Positions 18,498-28,847 of a stretch of DNA of 64,000 nt are shown piece after piece. The stretch spans positions 1,240,001 to 1,304,000 of the forward strand of contig NZ_CP048814.1 in the NCBI RefSeq assembly GCF_014217785.1. The letters are read 5' to 3'. A program made the translations under genes and the position numbers. Within the stretch, counting starts at the first letter, position 1, and every line of letters begins with the position of its first letter. The notes beneath the pieces were generated by a model. The model did not search any database, had not been told where the DNA came from, and worked only from the letters and a program-made list of their open reading frames with translations. The DNA comes from Rhodococcus triatomae (GTDB lineage Bacteria > Actinomycetota > Actinomycetes > Mycobacteriales > Mycobacteriaceae).

Positions 18498-19819
18498 GGC
18501 TGCCACTGTCGCTCCGCACCCGCGTGGCCGTCGCGACCGGGCTCGGCGCGACGATCATCGTCGCCGCACTCGGTGTCCTCGTCGCCCACGCGATCGCTCA
18601 GAACAACCTCGCCCAACTGGACCGCCGGCTGGAAGCGGCCTCGAGCATCTTCGTCCCCAACGCCGCGATCGCCGGTCCCTTCCTGGGTGCCTTCGGCGAC
18701 GAGGGCGCCTTCGCCGTGACGATTCGGGACAACGGGGGCGGCGTGCGCTCGAGCACACCGACGCGGCTGCCCGAGCTCGACAACGGCGCCCACACCGTAC
18801 GCATCGACGACATCGCCTTCCGCACCTACACCGCGACCGTTCCCGCCACCGACTTCCGGATCTCGATCGCGGTCCCGTTCGCCGAGGCGCAGGACGTGAC
18901 GAGCGACCAGCAGCAGCAGGTGGTGATCGTCGGTGTCCTCGCGGTGGCTGCTGCCAGTGCGCTCGGCTGGCTGTTCGGCGGCCGCGCCGTGCGCCCGCTG
19001 GTGGATCTGACCCGTCGGATCGCGAACCGCGAACCCGACCTCACCCCGGCCTCGTCCGGCGTCCGGGAGGCGGACGCGCTCGCCACGGCCGCCGAGTCGA
19101 TGCTGCGGGACGTGGCGGACGCCCAGGAAGCCACCACGGCCGCGCTGGCGACGGCCCGGGATTTCGCCGCGGTCTCCGCGCACGAGTTACGCACCCCGCT
19201 CACCGCCATGCGGACGGACATCGAGGTGCTGAGCACCCTCGAGCTCACCGAGGAGCAGCGTACCGAGATCCTCGCCGACCTGGCCCGAGCCCAACTACGG
19301 ATCGAGGCGACCCTGTCGGACCTGGAGCGGCTCGCGAAGGGCGAGTTGTCCACCGAGAAGGACTTCGCGAACACCGACCTCCGCGACATCGCCGACCTCG
19401 CCGCACAGGACGCGCGGCGGCACTTCCCCGACGCCGCGGTGACGGTCCACGCCGAGCCGGTGATGGTGCGTGGCCTGCCCGGCGGGCTGCGGCTGACCCT
19501 CGACAATGCCGTCAGCAACGCTCTCCGGCACGGACAGGCGCGCACCGTGGAGATCCGGTTGCACCGCGGCGCCGACGGGATGGTGACAATCCTCGTCGAC
19601 GACGACGGGCACGGGATTCCCGACGCCGAACGCGCCGCGGTGTTCGAGCGGTTCCGGCGCGGCAGCGCTGCCGTGAAGAGCGGTTCCGGGCTGGGCCTCG
19701 CGCTCGTCGCCCAACAGGCCGCCCTGCACGGGGGGCGCGCCTACTTCACCGACAGCCCGCTCGGTGGCGCCCGCCTCGTCGTCGAACTCCCCATCGCGCG
19801 CGGACCGAACGGGAACTGA
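18494..19819 (+). CDS. prrB: Sensor histidine kinase PrrB
   Basis: A 441-residue membrane kinase. TM1 is about residues 11-35, the extracytoplasmic sensor about 36-140, and TM2 about 142-161. A HAMP-like linker ([20 protein letters not shown]) follows. The dimerisation/phosphoacceptor site is [18 protein letters not shown] with His230. The ATPase has the N box [12 protein letters not shown], the G1 box DDDGHGIPD and the G2 box GSGLGLALV. It phosphorylates PrrA and starts at a GTG inside the prrA stop (GTGA overlap). Synteny with Rv0902c supports the name. It converges with the FKBP gene, with a strong hairpin between. Confidence 0.93.
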   Translation: MRLPLSLRTRVAVATGLGATIIVAALGVLVAHAIAQNNLAQLDRRLEAASSIFVPNAAIAGPFLGAFGDEGAFAVTIRDNGGGVRSSTPTRLPELDNGAHTVRIDDIAFRTYTATVPATDFRISIAVPFAEAQDVTSDQQQQVVIVGVLAVAAASALGWLFGGRAVRPLVDLTRRIANREPDLTPASSGVREADALATAAESMLRDVADAQEATTAALATARDFAAVSAHELRTPLTAMRTDIEVLSTLELTEEQRTEILADLARAQLRIEATLSDLERLAKGELSTEKDFANTDLRDIADLAAQDARRHFPDAAVTVHAEPVMVRGLPGGLRLTLDNAVSNALRHGQARTVEIRLHRGADGMVTILVDDDGHGIPDAERAAVFERFRRGSAAVKSGSGLGLALVAQQAALHGGRAYFTDSPLGGARLVVELPIARGPNGN

Positions 19820-19870
19820 ACCGCACCCGCACTTCCGGTCGGCGCACCCCGAGGCAGCGCCCCGAACGAC

Positions 19871-19924
19871 TCCGGCCGAATGCCACCGCCGTCCCCGAAC
19901 AGGGGCGGGTGACATTCGGCCGGA
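19871..19924. terminator. Bidirectional hairpin between prrB and FKBP
   Basis: The arms TCCGGCCGAATGCCACC (from 19871) and its near-perfect complement ending at 19924 form a 17-bp stem with one mismatch and a long loop. The hairpin lies between two convergent genes, where a two-way terminator is expected. Confidence 0.65.
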
Positions 19925-19975
19925 AGGACACGTGCGGAAGGGACCGCAGGCCCCGTGCTCAGGGCCTGACGGCGC

Positions 19976-20338
19976 TCACTCCTTGGCGTCGAGCAGATCG
20001 ATCACGAAGACCAGGGTCTTGCCGGAGAGCGGGTGACCCGAACCGGCGGGGCCGTAGGCCAGCTCCGGCGGGATGGTCAGCTGGCGACGGCCGCCGACCT
20101 TCATGCCGGGAATGCCGTCCTGCCAGCCCTTGATCAGGCCGCGCAGCGGGAACTGGATGGACTGGCCGCGGCTCCACGAGGAGTCGAACTCCTCGCCGCT
20201 GTCGAACTCGACGCCCACGTAGTGGACGTCGACGGTGCCACCGGGGATTGCCTCGGCGCCCTCGCCGACGACGAGGTCCTTCACCACCAGATCCGTGGGC
20301 GCCGGTCCGCCCTGGAACTCGATCTCGGGCTTGCTCAT
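19976..20338 (-). CDS. FKBP-type peptidyl-prolyl cis-trans isomerase
   Basis: A 120-residue single-domain FKBP. The active-site residues are in VDVHYVGVEFDSGEEFDSSWSRGQSIQFPLRGLIKGWQDGIPGMKVGGRRQLTIPPELAYG and LVFVIDLLDA. No signal peptide is present, so it acts in the cytoplasm, catalysing proline isomerisation during folding. The ATG at 20338 (MSKPEIEFQGG) matches the family start. It follows gltA2 on the same strand with 56 bases between and may be co-transcribed. Confidence 0.92.
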   Translation of the reverse strand: MSKPEIEFQGGPAPTDLVVKDLVVGEGAEAIPGGTVDVHYVGVEFDSGEEFDSSWSRGQSIQFPLRGLIKGWQDGIPGMKVGGRRQLTIPPELAYGPAGSGHPLSGKTLVFVIDLLDAKE

Positions 20339-20394
20339 GCTTCTCCTCGTCGAGATCGACCGCGCCACGGCCGAGAACCTCGACAGTCGGGGAC

Positions 20395-21690
20395 TCAGCG
20401 GTGTGCCGCGTCCTTGTAATCACGCTCGGTGTGCCCGGTGTAGATCTGCCGGGGGCGACCGATCTTGGTGGTCGGGTCCTCGTGCATCTCGCGCCAGTGG
20501 GCAATCCACCCCGGCAAGCGTCCCATAGCGAACAACACCGTGAACATACGCGTCGGGAAGCCCATCGCGCGGTAGATCAGGCCGGTGTAGAAGTCGACGT
20601 TCGGGTACAGCTTGCGCTCGATGAAGTAGTCGTCGGTGAGCGCGGCGTCCTCGAGCTTCATCGCGATCTCGAGCAGTTCGTCGTCACCGCCGAGCTTCTC
20701 CAGGATGGTGTGGGCCGTCTTCTTGACGATCGCCGCACGCGGGTCGTAGTTGCGGTAGACGCGGTGCCCGAAGCCCATGAGCTTCACCCCGTCTTCCTTG
20801 TTCTTGACCTTGCGCACGAACTCGGTGGCGTCGCCACCGGAAGCCTTGATGTCGTCGAGCATCTCGAGGACGGCCTGGTTCGCACCACCGTGCAGCGGGC
20901 CCCACAGCGCGTTGATGCCACCGGAGATCGACGTGAACAGGTTGGCGTCGGACGAACCGACCAGGCGCACCGTCGACGTCGAGCAGTTCTGCTCGTGATC
21001 GGCGTGCAGGATCAGCAGCATGTCGAGGGCGCGCGCGATCTCGGGATCGATCTCGTACGGCTCCGCGGGGAATCCGAAGGTCATCCGCAGGAAGTTCTCG
21101 ACCAGGTTGAGCGAGTTGTCCGGGTACAGGAAGGGCTGCCCGACGGACTTCTTGTAGGCGTAGGCCGCGATCGTGGGGAGCTTCGCGAGCAGGCGGATCG
21201 TGGACAGCTCGACCTGCTCGGGGTCGGCCGGGTCCAGCGAGTCCTGGTAGTACGCCGACAGCGCGTTGACGGCGCTCGAGAGCACCGGCATCGGGTGTGC
21301 GTTGCGAGGGAAGCCGTCGAAGAAGCGCTTGAGATCCTCGTGCAGCATGGTGTGCCGGCGGATGCGGTCGGTGAACGAGTCGAGTTCCGCGGTGGAGGGC
21401 AGCTCGCCGTAGATCAGCAGGTAGCTGACCTCGAGGAACGTCGATTTCTCCGCGAGCTGCTCGATCGGGTAGCCGCGGTAACGGAGGATGCCGTGTTCAC
21501 CGTCGATGTAGGTGATCGCGGACTTGGTGGAGGCGGTGTTGACGAAGCCCGGGTCCAGGGTGGCGTACCCGGTGCTGGCCAACAGTTTGCCCAGCTCGAT
21601 CCCGTCGTTGCCCTCGGTTGCCTTGGCAATCGACATCGTGTGCTCACCACCTGGGTAGGTAAGCGTGGGCTTTGTGTCATTGTCAGGCAC
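20395..21690 (-). CDS. gltA: Citrate synthase GltA2 (type II)
   Basis: A 431-residue hexameric-type citrate synthase, the same length as M. tuberculosis GltA2 (Rv0896). Catalytic motifs are LILHADHEQNCSTSTVRLVGS, the substrate-binding GPLHGGANQAVLEML and MGFGHRVYRNYDPRA. The C-terminal end is FAMGRLPGWIAHWREM...GRPRQIYTGHTERDY. It condenses acetyl-CoA with oxaloacetate at the entry of the TCA cycle. The ATG start opens MPDNDTKPTLTYPGGEHTM. A second, shorter citrate synthase (citA) lies at 25204. Confidence 0.95.
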   Translation of the reverse strand: MPDNDTKPTLTYPGGEHTMSIAKATEGNDGIELGKLLASTGYATLDPGFVNTASTKSAITYIDGEHGILRYRGYPIEQLAEKSTFLEVSYLLIYGELPSTAELDSFTDRIRRHTMLHEDLKRFFDGFPRNAHPMPVLSSAVNALSAYYQDSLDPADPEQVELSTIRLLAKLPTIAAYAYKKSVGQPFLYPDNSLNLVENFLRMTFGFPAEPYEIDPEIARALDMLLILHADHEQNCSTSTVRLVGSSDANLFTSISGGINALWGPLHGGANQAVLEMLDDIKASGGDATEFVRKVKNKEDGVKLMGFGHRVYRNYDPRAAIVKKTAHTILEKLGGDDELLEIAMKLEDAALTDDYFIERKLYPNVDFYTGLIYRAMGFPTRMFTVLFAMGRLPGWIAHWREMHEDPTTKIGRPRQIYTGHTERDYKDAAHR

Positions 21691-21992
21691 GAAGCATCCC
21701 TCTCAAGCTCAAACCATTTGGGTAACAACCTTCGGTCATTGAGAAACTAGTCCCATTGGCGAACAGGCGCCCACGGAGGGTAGTTCGTCCGACCCGGATC
21801 CGGCGACCCGTCCTCGCACGACTTTCCTCCGGATTTCCCATCCTACCTGCGCAAACCGGGATTATCACAGGACCGGGGCCCAGTACTATCGGCAGACGGC
21901 CGCAGGCCGTTACACAACCGACCGTGCAGAATGTGGGATCAGAGCCGACGCCACGCCGTTACTCCCACACCGCCGTCACTCCCACACCGCCG
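21691..21992. other. Region upstream of gltA2
   Basis: These 302 bases separate gltA2 (minus) from the end of the aldose-epimerase gene. The AT-rich part around 21695-21760 should hold the gltA2 promoter. The distal end contains the 17-bp stop-codon repeat (21955-22005). No further gene is supported. Confidence 0.5.
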
Positions 21993-22005
21993 TCACTCCC
22001 ACACG
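21955..22005 (-). repeat. 17-bp tandem repeat (x3) spanning the aldose-epimerase stop codon
   Basis: Three copies of a 17-bp unit occupy 21955-21971, 21972-21988 and 21989-22005. On the coding (minus) strand each carries the last codons GTG TGG GAG followed by a stop: TGA at 21993-21995 (the real one), TGA at 21976-21978 and TAA at 21959-21961. Because 17 is not a multiple of three, the three stops fall in three different frames. Confidence 0.92.
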
Positions 22006-22925
22006 GCCGCCAGGCCCCAGCTGCCCTCCCACGATCGGTCCGGCGCGAGGACGACGACGTCGACACCCGAATTGAAGGCGTCGGGCGGGCACGTCATCGG
22101 CTCCACCGCGAGGGCGCGCCCGCGGCCCGGGAACGGCTTGCCGACCTCGTCCCCGGCCGTGAACACCTGCAACCAGCGGAAGGCCGGGGACGTCCACAAC
22201 TCGGTGGCGATGCCGTCCGGCGAGCTCAGACGGTGCCGCGCCCGCCCGTCGCCGTCCGGGAGCAGCGCGCTGAACGGGGTGTCGAGGACGACGCCGCGCA
22301 GCGGCCGCGGGGAGGTGAAGTCGAACCGCGAACCAGCGACCGGCTGTGACGGCGCGGCAGGGATCATCCGATCGTCCAGCGGGAGCCGGGTACCCGCCGC
22401 CAAGGTGAGCGAACACTCGTCGACGGGGAAGTCCCCGGCCCTGAGGTACGGGTGGACACCCAGCCCGAACGGGGCGGGCACCACGCCGGTGTTCACGGCC
22501 GTGTGCGTGACGGTCAGCCCGTCGGCCGCGAGCCGGTAGGTCACGGTGGTGTGGAGCGGGTACGGCCAGCCCTCGTGCAGGCCGATGTCGACGGCCAGCG
22601 TGACCCGGTCCGGCGCGCGATCGGTCACCCGCCACGGCAGGCGCCGGACGAACCCGTGACTGGCATTGCCGAGTGCGGGTTCGGTGATCGCCAACCGGTG
22701 GGGGACGCCGTCGAAGTCGAACCGGCCGTCGCGGATCCGATTGGGCCAGGGCGCGAGGATCGAGCCCGCGCCGAGCGGCGGGCGGGCGGTGACGTCCCAC
22801 GTCTCGGTGAGTGCGCGCGGCGTTCCGGTGCCTTCCCGCTCCAGCGCGGCGAGCGCGGCTCCGGCGGAGAGCACGACCGCGCGATATCCCCCACCACGAA
22901 TCTCGTACGACACCGGCTCGGCCAT
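21993..22925 (-). CDS. Aldose 1-epimerase family protein
   Basis: A 310-residue galactose-mutarotase-fold protein. The two catalytic-type histidines lie in LGNASHGFVRRLPWR and FGLGVHPYLRAGD, and the acidic residue in the C-terminal AVEPMTCPPDAFNSG. The family interconverts alpha and beta anomers of hexoses; the subgroup (bacterial GalM-like/YphB) is not defined for substrate. The ATG at 22925 opens MAEPVSYEIRGGGYRAVVLSAGAALAAL, where family similarity begins. Its stop codon is inside a three-copy 17-bp repeat. It lies downstream of an MFS gene on the same strand, with 62 bases between. Confidence 0.85.
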   Translation of the reverse strand: MAEPVSYEIRGGGYRAVVLSAGAALAALEREGTGTPRALTETWDVTARPPLGAGSILAPWPNRIRDGRFDFDGVPHRLAITEPALGNASHGFVRRLPWRVTDRAPDRVTLAVDIGLHEGWPYPLHTTVTYRLAADGLTVTHTAVNTGVVPAPFGLGVHPYLRAGDFPVDECSLTLAAGTRLPLDDRMIPAAPSQPVAGSRFDFTSPRPLRGVVLDTPFSALLPDGDGRARHRLSSPDGIATELWTSPAFRWLQVFTAGDEVGKPFPGRGRALAVEPMTCPPDAFNSGVDVVVLAPDRSWEGSWGLAAVWE

Positions 22926-22987
22926 GCACCCATAGTGCACGAATTCCACCGTCCCGCAACGACGATCCACGTCGTCCGGATGCGCCG

Positions 22988-24247
22988 TCAGCGCTGCACG
23001 CGGTAGCGCACCAGCATCGGGAAGGCGAACGCCGCGATCACCACGCCCACGACGACGAGGATTCCGCCACCGGCGGCGGCCACGGCGGTTCCGGCCGCGT
23101 ACGCCGCGGCACCGTGCGCGACGTCACCGATCCGCGGGCCACCGGCGACCACGACGATGAACACGCCCTGCAACCGGCCGCGCATCTCGTCGGTGGCGAC
23201 CTGCTGGAGCATCGTGCTGCGGAACGCCGCCGAGATCATGTCGACCGCACCACCGAACGCCAGGAAGGCCAACGCGGCCCACAGGAACACCGCGCTCGAG
23301 CCGGGCGCGGCCAGCCCGACGACGACACCGAAGCCCACCATCGCCAGGCCCCACAGGACGATGCACACGATCACCGCGAGCCCCTGTCTGCGGACCCGTG
23401 GCAACCAGCCGGAGAAGACGCCGCCGAGTACCGCGCCCACGGACATCGCCGCGAACAGCAGACCGAGGGCGAGTCCCCCGGACGACGGGTCACCGAACGT
23501 CTCGTGGGCGATCTGCGGGAACAGCGCCCGCGGCATACCGAACACCATGGCGATGATGTCCACGACGAACGAGGCGAGCAGCACCTTCTGCGTCGCCAGG
23601 TAGGCGAACCCCGCGAACACCTCCCGGAGCCCGGCCCGCCGGGACTCGCCGGTGGGTCTGAGGGCGGGCAGCCTGTAGGCCGCCCACAGCGTGGCGAGCA
23701 GTGCCACCGAGTCGAGGAGGTACAGCGTCGACAGTCCGACGACCGGGATCATCACGCCGGCCAGCAGTGGGCCCGCGATCGCGCCGAACTGCATCACCGT
23801 CATGTTGAGCGAGTTGGCGGCAGGCAGCTGCGTCGCCGGTATCAGCCTCGGGATGATCGCGCTGCGCGTCGGCTGGTTGACCGCGAAGAACGCCTGCTGC
23901 AAGGCGAGCAGCGACAGCACCACCCACACGTTGTCCAGGCCCGCCGCGGCCTGCGCCCAGAACAGCACGGCGGTGATCCCGAGGCCGCCCGAGGTGATCA
24001 TCAGCAGGGTCCGGCGGTCCATCGCGTCCGCGAGCGCGCCGCCCCACAGCCCGAAGACGATGAGCGGAACGAGGGCGAACGCCCCCGTCAGGCCGACGTA
24101 CGCCGAACTGCCGGTGATGTCGAACACCTGCTGCGGCACGGCGACGATGCTGAGCTGGCCGCCGATGACGGTGACGATGCCCGCCGTCCACAGTCGGCGA
24201 TAGTCCGTGTTGCGCAGCGGCGTGGTGTCGGCGAGGAAACGCCTCAC
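22988..24247 (-). CDS. Major facilitator superfamily transporter
   Basis: A 419-residue polytopic protein with about 12 hydrophobic segments. MFS_3-type features include LRNTDYRRLWTAGIVTVIGGQLSIVAVPQQVFDITGSS at the N terminus and LWGGALADAMDRRTLLM (the loop 2-3 signature). The second half carries GGVFSGWLPRVRRQGLAVIV. Substrate is unknown; relatives are drug or siderophore exporters. The GTG at 24247 opens VRRFLADTTPLRNTDYRRLW and lies downstream of the pdxH stop. Longer readings would overlap pdxH in another frame and were rejected. Confidence 0.85.
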   Translation of the reverse strand: MRRFLADTTPLRNTDYRRLWTAGIVTVIGGQLSIVAVPQQVFDITGSSAYVGLTGAFALVPLIVFGLWGGALADAMDRRTLLMITSGGLGITAVLFWAQAAAGLDNVWVVLSLLALQQAFFAVNQPTRSAIIPRLIPATQLPAANSLNMTVMQFGAIAGPLLAGVMIPVVGLSTLYLLDSVALLATLWAAYRLPALRPTGESRRAGLREVFAGFAYLATQKVLLASFVVDIIAMVFGMPRALFPQIAHETFGDPSSGGLALGLLFAAMSVGAVLGGVFSGWLPRVRRQGLAVIVCIVLWGLAMVGFGVVVGLAAPGSSAVFLWAALAFLAFGGAVDMISAAFRSTMLQQVATDEMRGRLQGVFIVVVAGGPRIGDVAHGAAAYAAGTAVAAAGGGILVVVGVVIAAFAFPMLVRYRVQR

Positions 24248-24284
24248 CGGCTTCCTCCGGCGTGAACTCCCCACGGCACCGCGC

Positions 24285-24974
24285 TCACGGTTGCAGCCTC
24301 TCCACGCGCCATCGGCCGTCCGCCTGCGTGGCCCGGATGCGGTTGTGCATGCGGTCGGCCCGGCCCTGCCAGAACTCGACCGACTCCGGCCGCAGGAGCA
24401 GCCCGCCCCAGAACGGCGGGACCGGAATGCGACCGGAACCGAACCGGTGCCCCGCCTCCACCAGTGCCGCGTCGAGGTCGGCGCGGGAGGCGATCGGGCG
24501 GGACTGGCGTGAGGCCCACGCACCGAGCTGGGATCCGCGGGGACGGCTGCTCCAGTACTCCTCGGTGACCGTGGGGTCCACCTTCTCCACCCGCCCGCAC
24601 ACCGTCACCTGGTGGGCGAGCGGCGCCCAGGTGAACGTCGCCGCGGCGTACGGGGATGCGGCGAGCTGGCGGGCCTTGTCGGAGTCGTAGTTGGTGAAGA
24701 ACAGCACGCCGTCCTCGCTCAGTCCCTTGCAGAGAACGGTGCGGGTGCGAGGCCGACCGTCGTGGTCGACGGTGGCGAGAGTCATGGCGTTGGGTTCGGG
24801 GAGTTCCGCCTCGACGGCGGCCTCGAGCCAGACCCGCAGCAACGGCAGCCAGCCGTCGGCCACCGCGTCCGCGTCGAGGTGCGGTTCCTCCGCGCGGGCC
24901 CCGCGTTCCCCGTATCCCACCCGCATGCCCGCGAGGTCGCGGCCGCGGTTCGTCGGATCGATATCAGATGCCAC
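24285..24974 (-). CDS. pdxH: Pyridoxine/pyridoxamine 5'-phosphate oxidase
   Basis: A 229-residue flavoprotein of normal PdxH length. FMN and substrate motifs seen are [47 protein letters not shown], the [21 protein letters not shown] block, and the C-terminal [30 protein letters not shown]. It makes pyridoxal 5'-phosphate from the pyridoxine or pyridoxamine phosphate with O2 in the cytoplasm. The MFS gene follows 37 bases downstream. citA is divergent; serC, a PLP-dependent enzyme, lies two genes away. Confidence 0.94.
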   Translation of the reverse strand: MASDIDPTNRGRDLAGMRVGYGERGARAEEPHLDADAVADGWLPLLRVWLEAAVEAELPEPNAMTLATVDHDGRPRTRTVLCKGLSEDGVLFFTNYDSDKARQLAASPYAAATFTWAPLAHQVTVCGRVEKVDPTVTEEYWSSRPRGSQLGAWASRQSRPIASRADLDAALVEAGHRFGSGRIPVPPFWGGLLLRPESVEFWQGRADRMHNRIRATQADGRWRVERLQP

Positions 24975-25203
24975 GGAGCGGAACGCTACTCTTGGGTACG
25001 CGACCGTCGGCGGCGTGGTGAGACCGGCTAGAGTTCACGTCGACATCATCTGGCACGGGGCATCGCAGACGCGAGCTGTGCAGGTGGAACAGTCGATTGC
25101 GTGGCCCGGCGCGCTCATCCCGCGCGCACCCGAAGCGCAGACAACGAACGTGTGGACAGTGCCGCTCGGACCGGGGGCACTCGACCGAGGAGAGTTCACG
25201 AGC

Positions 25204-26328
25204 ATGGCAGCGAGCGCAGTGCCGGAGGATTTCGTCAGCGGACTCGAAGGCGTCGTCGCCTTCACCAGTGACATCGCCGAACCGGACAAGGACGGCGGTG
25301 CCCTGCGGTACCGCGGCGTCGACATCGAGGACCTGGTCGGCCGCCAGGTGACTTTCGGCAACGTGTGGGCGCTGCTCGTGGACGGGCGCTTCGGCCCCGG
25401 CCTCCCGCCCGCCGAGCCGTTCCCCCTCCCCATCCACACCGGCGACGTCCGCGTCGACGTGCAGGCCGGACTCGCGATGCTGGCCCCGATCTGGGGATAC
25501 GAGCCGCTGCTGGACATCGACGACGACACCGCGCGGGAGAACCTGGCCCGCGCCTCGGTGATGGCGCTGTCCTACGTGGCCCAGTCCGCCCGCGGCATCT
25601 ACGTGCCCGCCGTTCCGCAGAAGCGCATCGACGAGGCGAAGACCGTCACGGAGCGGTTCATGGTCCGTTGGAAGGGCGAGCCGGATCCGGCGCACGTCGA
25701 GGCGATCGACGCGTACTGGGTGTCCGCCGCCGAGCACGGCATGAATGCCTCCACCTTCACCGCCCGGGTCATCGCCTCGACGGGAGCGGACGTCGCGGCG
25801 TCCCTGTCGGGCGCCATCGGTGCCATGTCCGGCCCGCTGCACGGCGGTGCCCCGGCCCGGGTGCTGCCGATGATCGAGGAGACCGAGAAGACCGGCGACG
25901 CGCGCGCACTGGTCAAGGGCATCCTCGACCGCAAGGAAAAGCTGATGGGCTTCGGGCACCGGGTGTACCGGGCCGAGGACCCCCGTGCCCGTGTGCTCCG
26001 CGCCACCGCCAAGCGCCTGAACGCGCCCCGATACGAGGCTGCGGCCGCGCTCGAACAGGCCGCGCTCGCGGAGCTGCGCGAACGCCGCCCGGACCGCGCG
26101 ATCGAGACCAACGTCGAGTTCTGGGCCGCGGTCATCCTCGACTTCGCCGAGGTGCCGGCGCACATGATGCCGGCGATGTTCACCTGTGGCCGCACCGCCG
26201 GATGGTGCGCACACATCCTGGAACAGAAGCGTCTGGGCAAGCTCGTCCGCCCCGCCGCGATCTACACCGGCCCCGCTCCCCGCGACCCCGATTCGGTCGA
26301 GGGTTGGGACCAGATCTCGCACAGCTAG
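25204..26328 (+). CDS. citA: Citrate synthase CitA (short type)
   Basis: A 374-residue citrate synthase, close to M. tuberculosis CitA (Rv0889c, about 373 aa). Motifs are ISAAEHGMNASTFTARVIASTGAD-like AEHGMNASTFTAR, GPLHGGAPARVLPM and MGFGHRVYRAEDPRARV. The end carries MFTCGRTAGWCAHILEQKRLGKLVRPAAIYTGP. It is a second TCA-entry enzyme beside gltA2; methylcitrate synthase activity is an alternative not excluded by sequence. The ATG at 25204 matches the family start (MAASAVPEDFVSGLEGVVAF). Upstream 229 bases are shared with the divergent pdxH. serC follows after 45 bases. Confidence 0.92.
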   Translation: MAASAVPEDFVSGLEGVVAFTSDIAEPDKDGGALRYRGVDIEDLVGRQVTFGNVWALLVDGRFGPGLPPAEPFPLPIHTGDVRVDVQAGLAMLAPIWGYEPLLDIDDDTARENLARASVMALSYVAQSARGIYVPAVPQKRIDEAKTVTERFMVRWKGEPDPAHVEAIDAYWVSAAEHGMNASTFTARVIASTGADVAASLSGAIGAMSGPLHGGAPARVLPMIEETEKTGDARALVKGILDRKEKLMGFGHRVYRAEDPRARVLRATAKRLNAPRYEAAAALEQAALAELRERRPDRAIETNVEFWAAVILDFAEVPAHMMPAMFTCGRTAGWCAHILEQKRLGKLVRPAAIYTGPAPRDPDSVEGWDQISHS

Positions 26329-27489
<1,161 letters not shown>

Positions 27490-27513
27490 TCGACCGGCCG
27501 GGTTCCGGCTCCT

Positions 27514-27561
27514 GACAACGCAATGCGCCCCACCTTCGAAGGTGGGGCGCATTGCGTTGTC
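27514..27561. terminator. Perfect 48-base palindrome, two-way terminator
   Basis: Positions 27514-27561 read identically on both strands: 24-base arms centred on TTCGAA at 27535-27540 with no mismatch. As RNA it gives a stem of about 21-22 bp with a short loop. It lies between the convergent serC and sfnG stops. Confidence 0.9.
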
Positions 27562-27596
27562 GCAGGTCGCAACCGGTCGCAATAGGCAGCAGCCGG

Positions 27597-28718
27597 TCAG
27601 ACGCCGACGAGCTCGCGATCTCCGCTCTCGGCAGCTTCGAGTTCGCGGACCAGCGGCAGGACGTTGGCCCCGAAATACTCGATCTCCTCCTGGAAGTGGA
27701 GGAACCCGCCGAGGATCAGGTCGACGCCGCGGCGCCGGTACTCGACGATGCGGTGCGCGATCTGCTCGGGCGTACCGATCAGCTGGGTCCGGAATCCGTC
27801 GTTGTACTGGACCAGGTCCTCGAACGACGAATCCGCCCACATACCCGTCTTGTCGGCGGTCGAGTTTCCGGCCTGCTGGACGGCGGAGCGGAATCCTTCC
27901 ACGGCAGGCTTGTTCGCCTTGTCGACGATCTCGCGGAGGGTGTCGCGGGCCTCCTTCTCGGTGTCCCGCGCGATGATGAAGCCGTTGAGCCCGAACTTGA
28001 CCTCCCGCTCGGCCTCCCGTGCATGCCGACGCAGGTCGAGGATCTGCTCGGTGACACCGTCGTAGTCCTTCCCGTTCGAGAAGTACCAGTCCGCGTAGCG
28101 GCCGCCGTTGACCCGTGCCGCCGACGAATTGCCACCCTGGAACAACTCGGGATTGGGACGCTCCGGCGAGTTCAGTGGCTTCGGCTTGAGCGTGAAATCG
28201 TGGATCCGGTAGAAGTCCCCGCGGAAGTCGACGTCGTCCTCGGTCCAGATCTTGCGGAGCACCTGCAGGAACTCGCCACTGCGCCGATAGCGTTCGTCGT
28301 GCTCGAGCCACGGCTCGCCGAGGTGCGTGAACTCGTCCTTGAACCAGCCGCTGACGACGTTGACGGCGAACCGTCCGTTCGACAGGTGGTCGGCGGTGGC
28401 GCCGAGCTTGGCCAGGACGGCCGGCTGCCAGAGCCCTGGATGCACCGCGGCGATCACCTTCAGCCGCTCGGTCGCCAGCAGGAGCGCGAGACTGAAGCTG
28501 GTCGATTCGTGCTGGTACTCGGCACCGTAACTGGCCTCGTATCGCACCTGGCTGAGGGCGTACTCGAAGCCGTTGTCCTCGGCGGTCCGGGCCAGCTTCT
28601 TGTTGTACTCGTAATCCCAGCTGGTCCGCTGTTCGATGTCGGACGTGACGAGACCCCCGCTGACATTGGGCACCCAGTAGGCGAACTTGACCTCGTCCGT
28701 GACGCGTTCGGTAGACAT
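27597..28718 (-). CDS. sfnG: FMNH2-dependent dimethyl sulfone monooxygenase
   Basis: A 373-residue luciferase-like monooxygenase matching SfnG: VKFAYWVPNVSGGLVTSDIEQRT at the N terminus, GAEYQHESTSFSLALLLATE, AVNVVSGWFKDEFTHLGEPWLEHDERYRRS, SSFEDLVQYNDGFRTQLIGTP and GGFLHFQEEIEYFGANVLPLVRELE. It oxidises dimethyl sulfone to methanesulfinate with reduced FMN, opening organosulfur compounds as sulfur sources. The flavin reductase partner is not in the window. The ATG at 28718 (MSTERVTDEVKF) is close to the family start. It is divergent from sfnB; both interrupt the serC-sepH synteny. Confidence 0.92.
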   Translation of the reverse strand: MSTERVTDEVKFAYWVPNVSGGLVTSDIEQRTSWDYEYNKKLARTAEDNGFEYALSQVRYEASYGAEYQHESTSFSLALLLATERLKVIAAVHPGLWQPAVLAKLGATADHLSNGRFAVNVVSGWFKDEFTHLGEPWLEHDERYRRSGEFLQVLRKIWTEDDVDFRGDFYRIHDFTLKPKPLNSPERPNPELFQGGNSSAARVNGGRYADWYFSNGKDYDGVTEQILDLRRHAREAEREVKFGLNGFIIARDTEKEARDTLREIVDKANKPAVEGFRSAVQQAGNSTADKTGMWADSSFEDLVQYNDGFRTQLIGTPEQIAHRIVEYRRRGVDLILGGFLHFQEEIEYFGANVLPLVRELEAAESGDRELVGV

Positions 28719-28724
28719 GGCTGT

Positions 28725-28847
28725 ATGGAACGCGCGCACCGACTCGACGCCCAGGGTTGTGATCGTGACGCACCGAACCCTTCCCCGCCGGACTCACCGG
28801 CGTCAGGCTGTGCCCGGCACACCTCTACCTGCAGGAAGTACGCATGA
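28725..28847 (+). other. Possible 40-codon upstream ORF coupled to sfnB
   Basis: An ATG at 28725 opens 40 codons encoding a peptide with three cysteines, two of them near the end (GCARHTSTCRKYA). Its TGA overlaps the sfnB ATG (ATGA). A cysteine-containing leader in front of a sulfur gene could couple or attenuate sfnB translation, but a short frame of this length also occurs by chance in GC-rich DNA. Confidence 0.3.
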
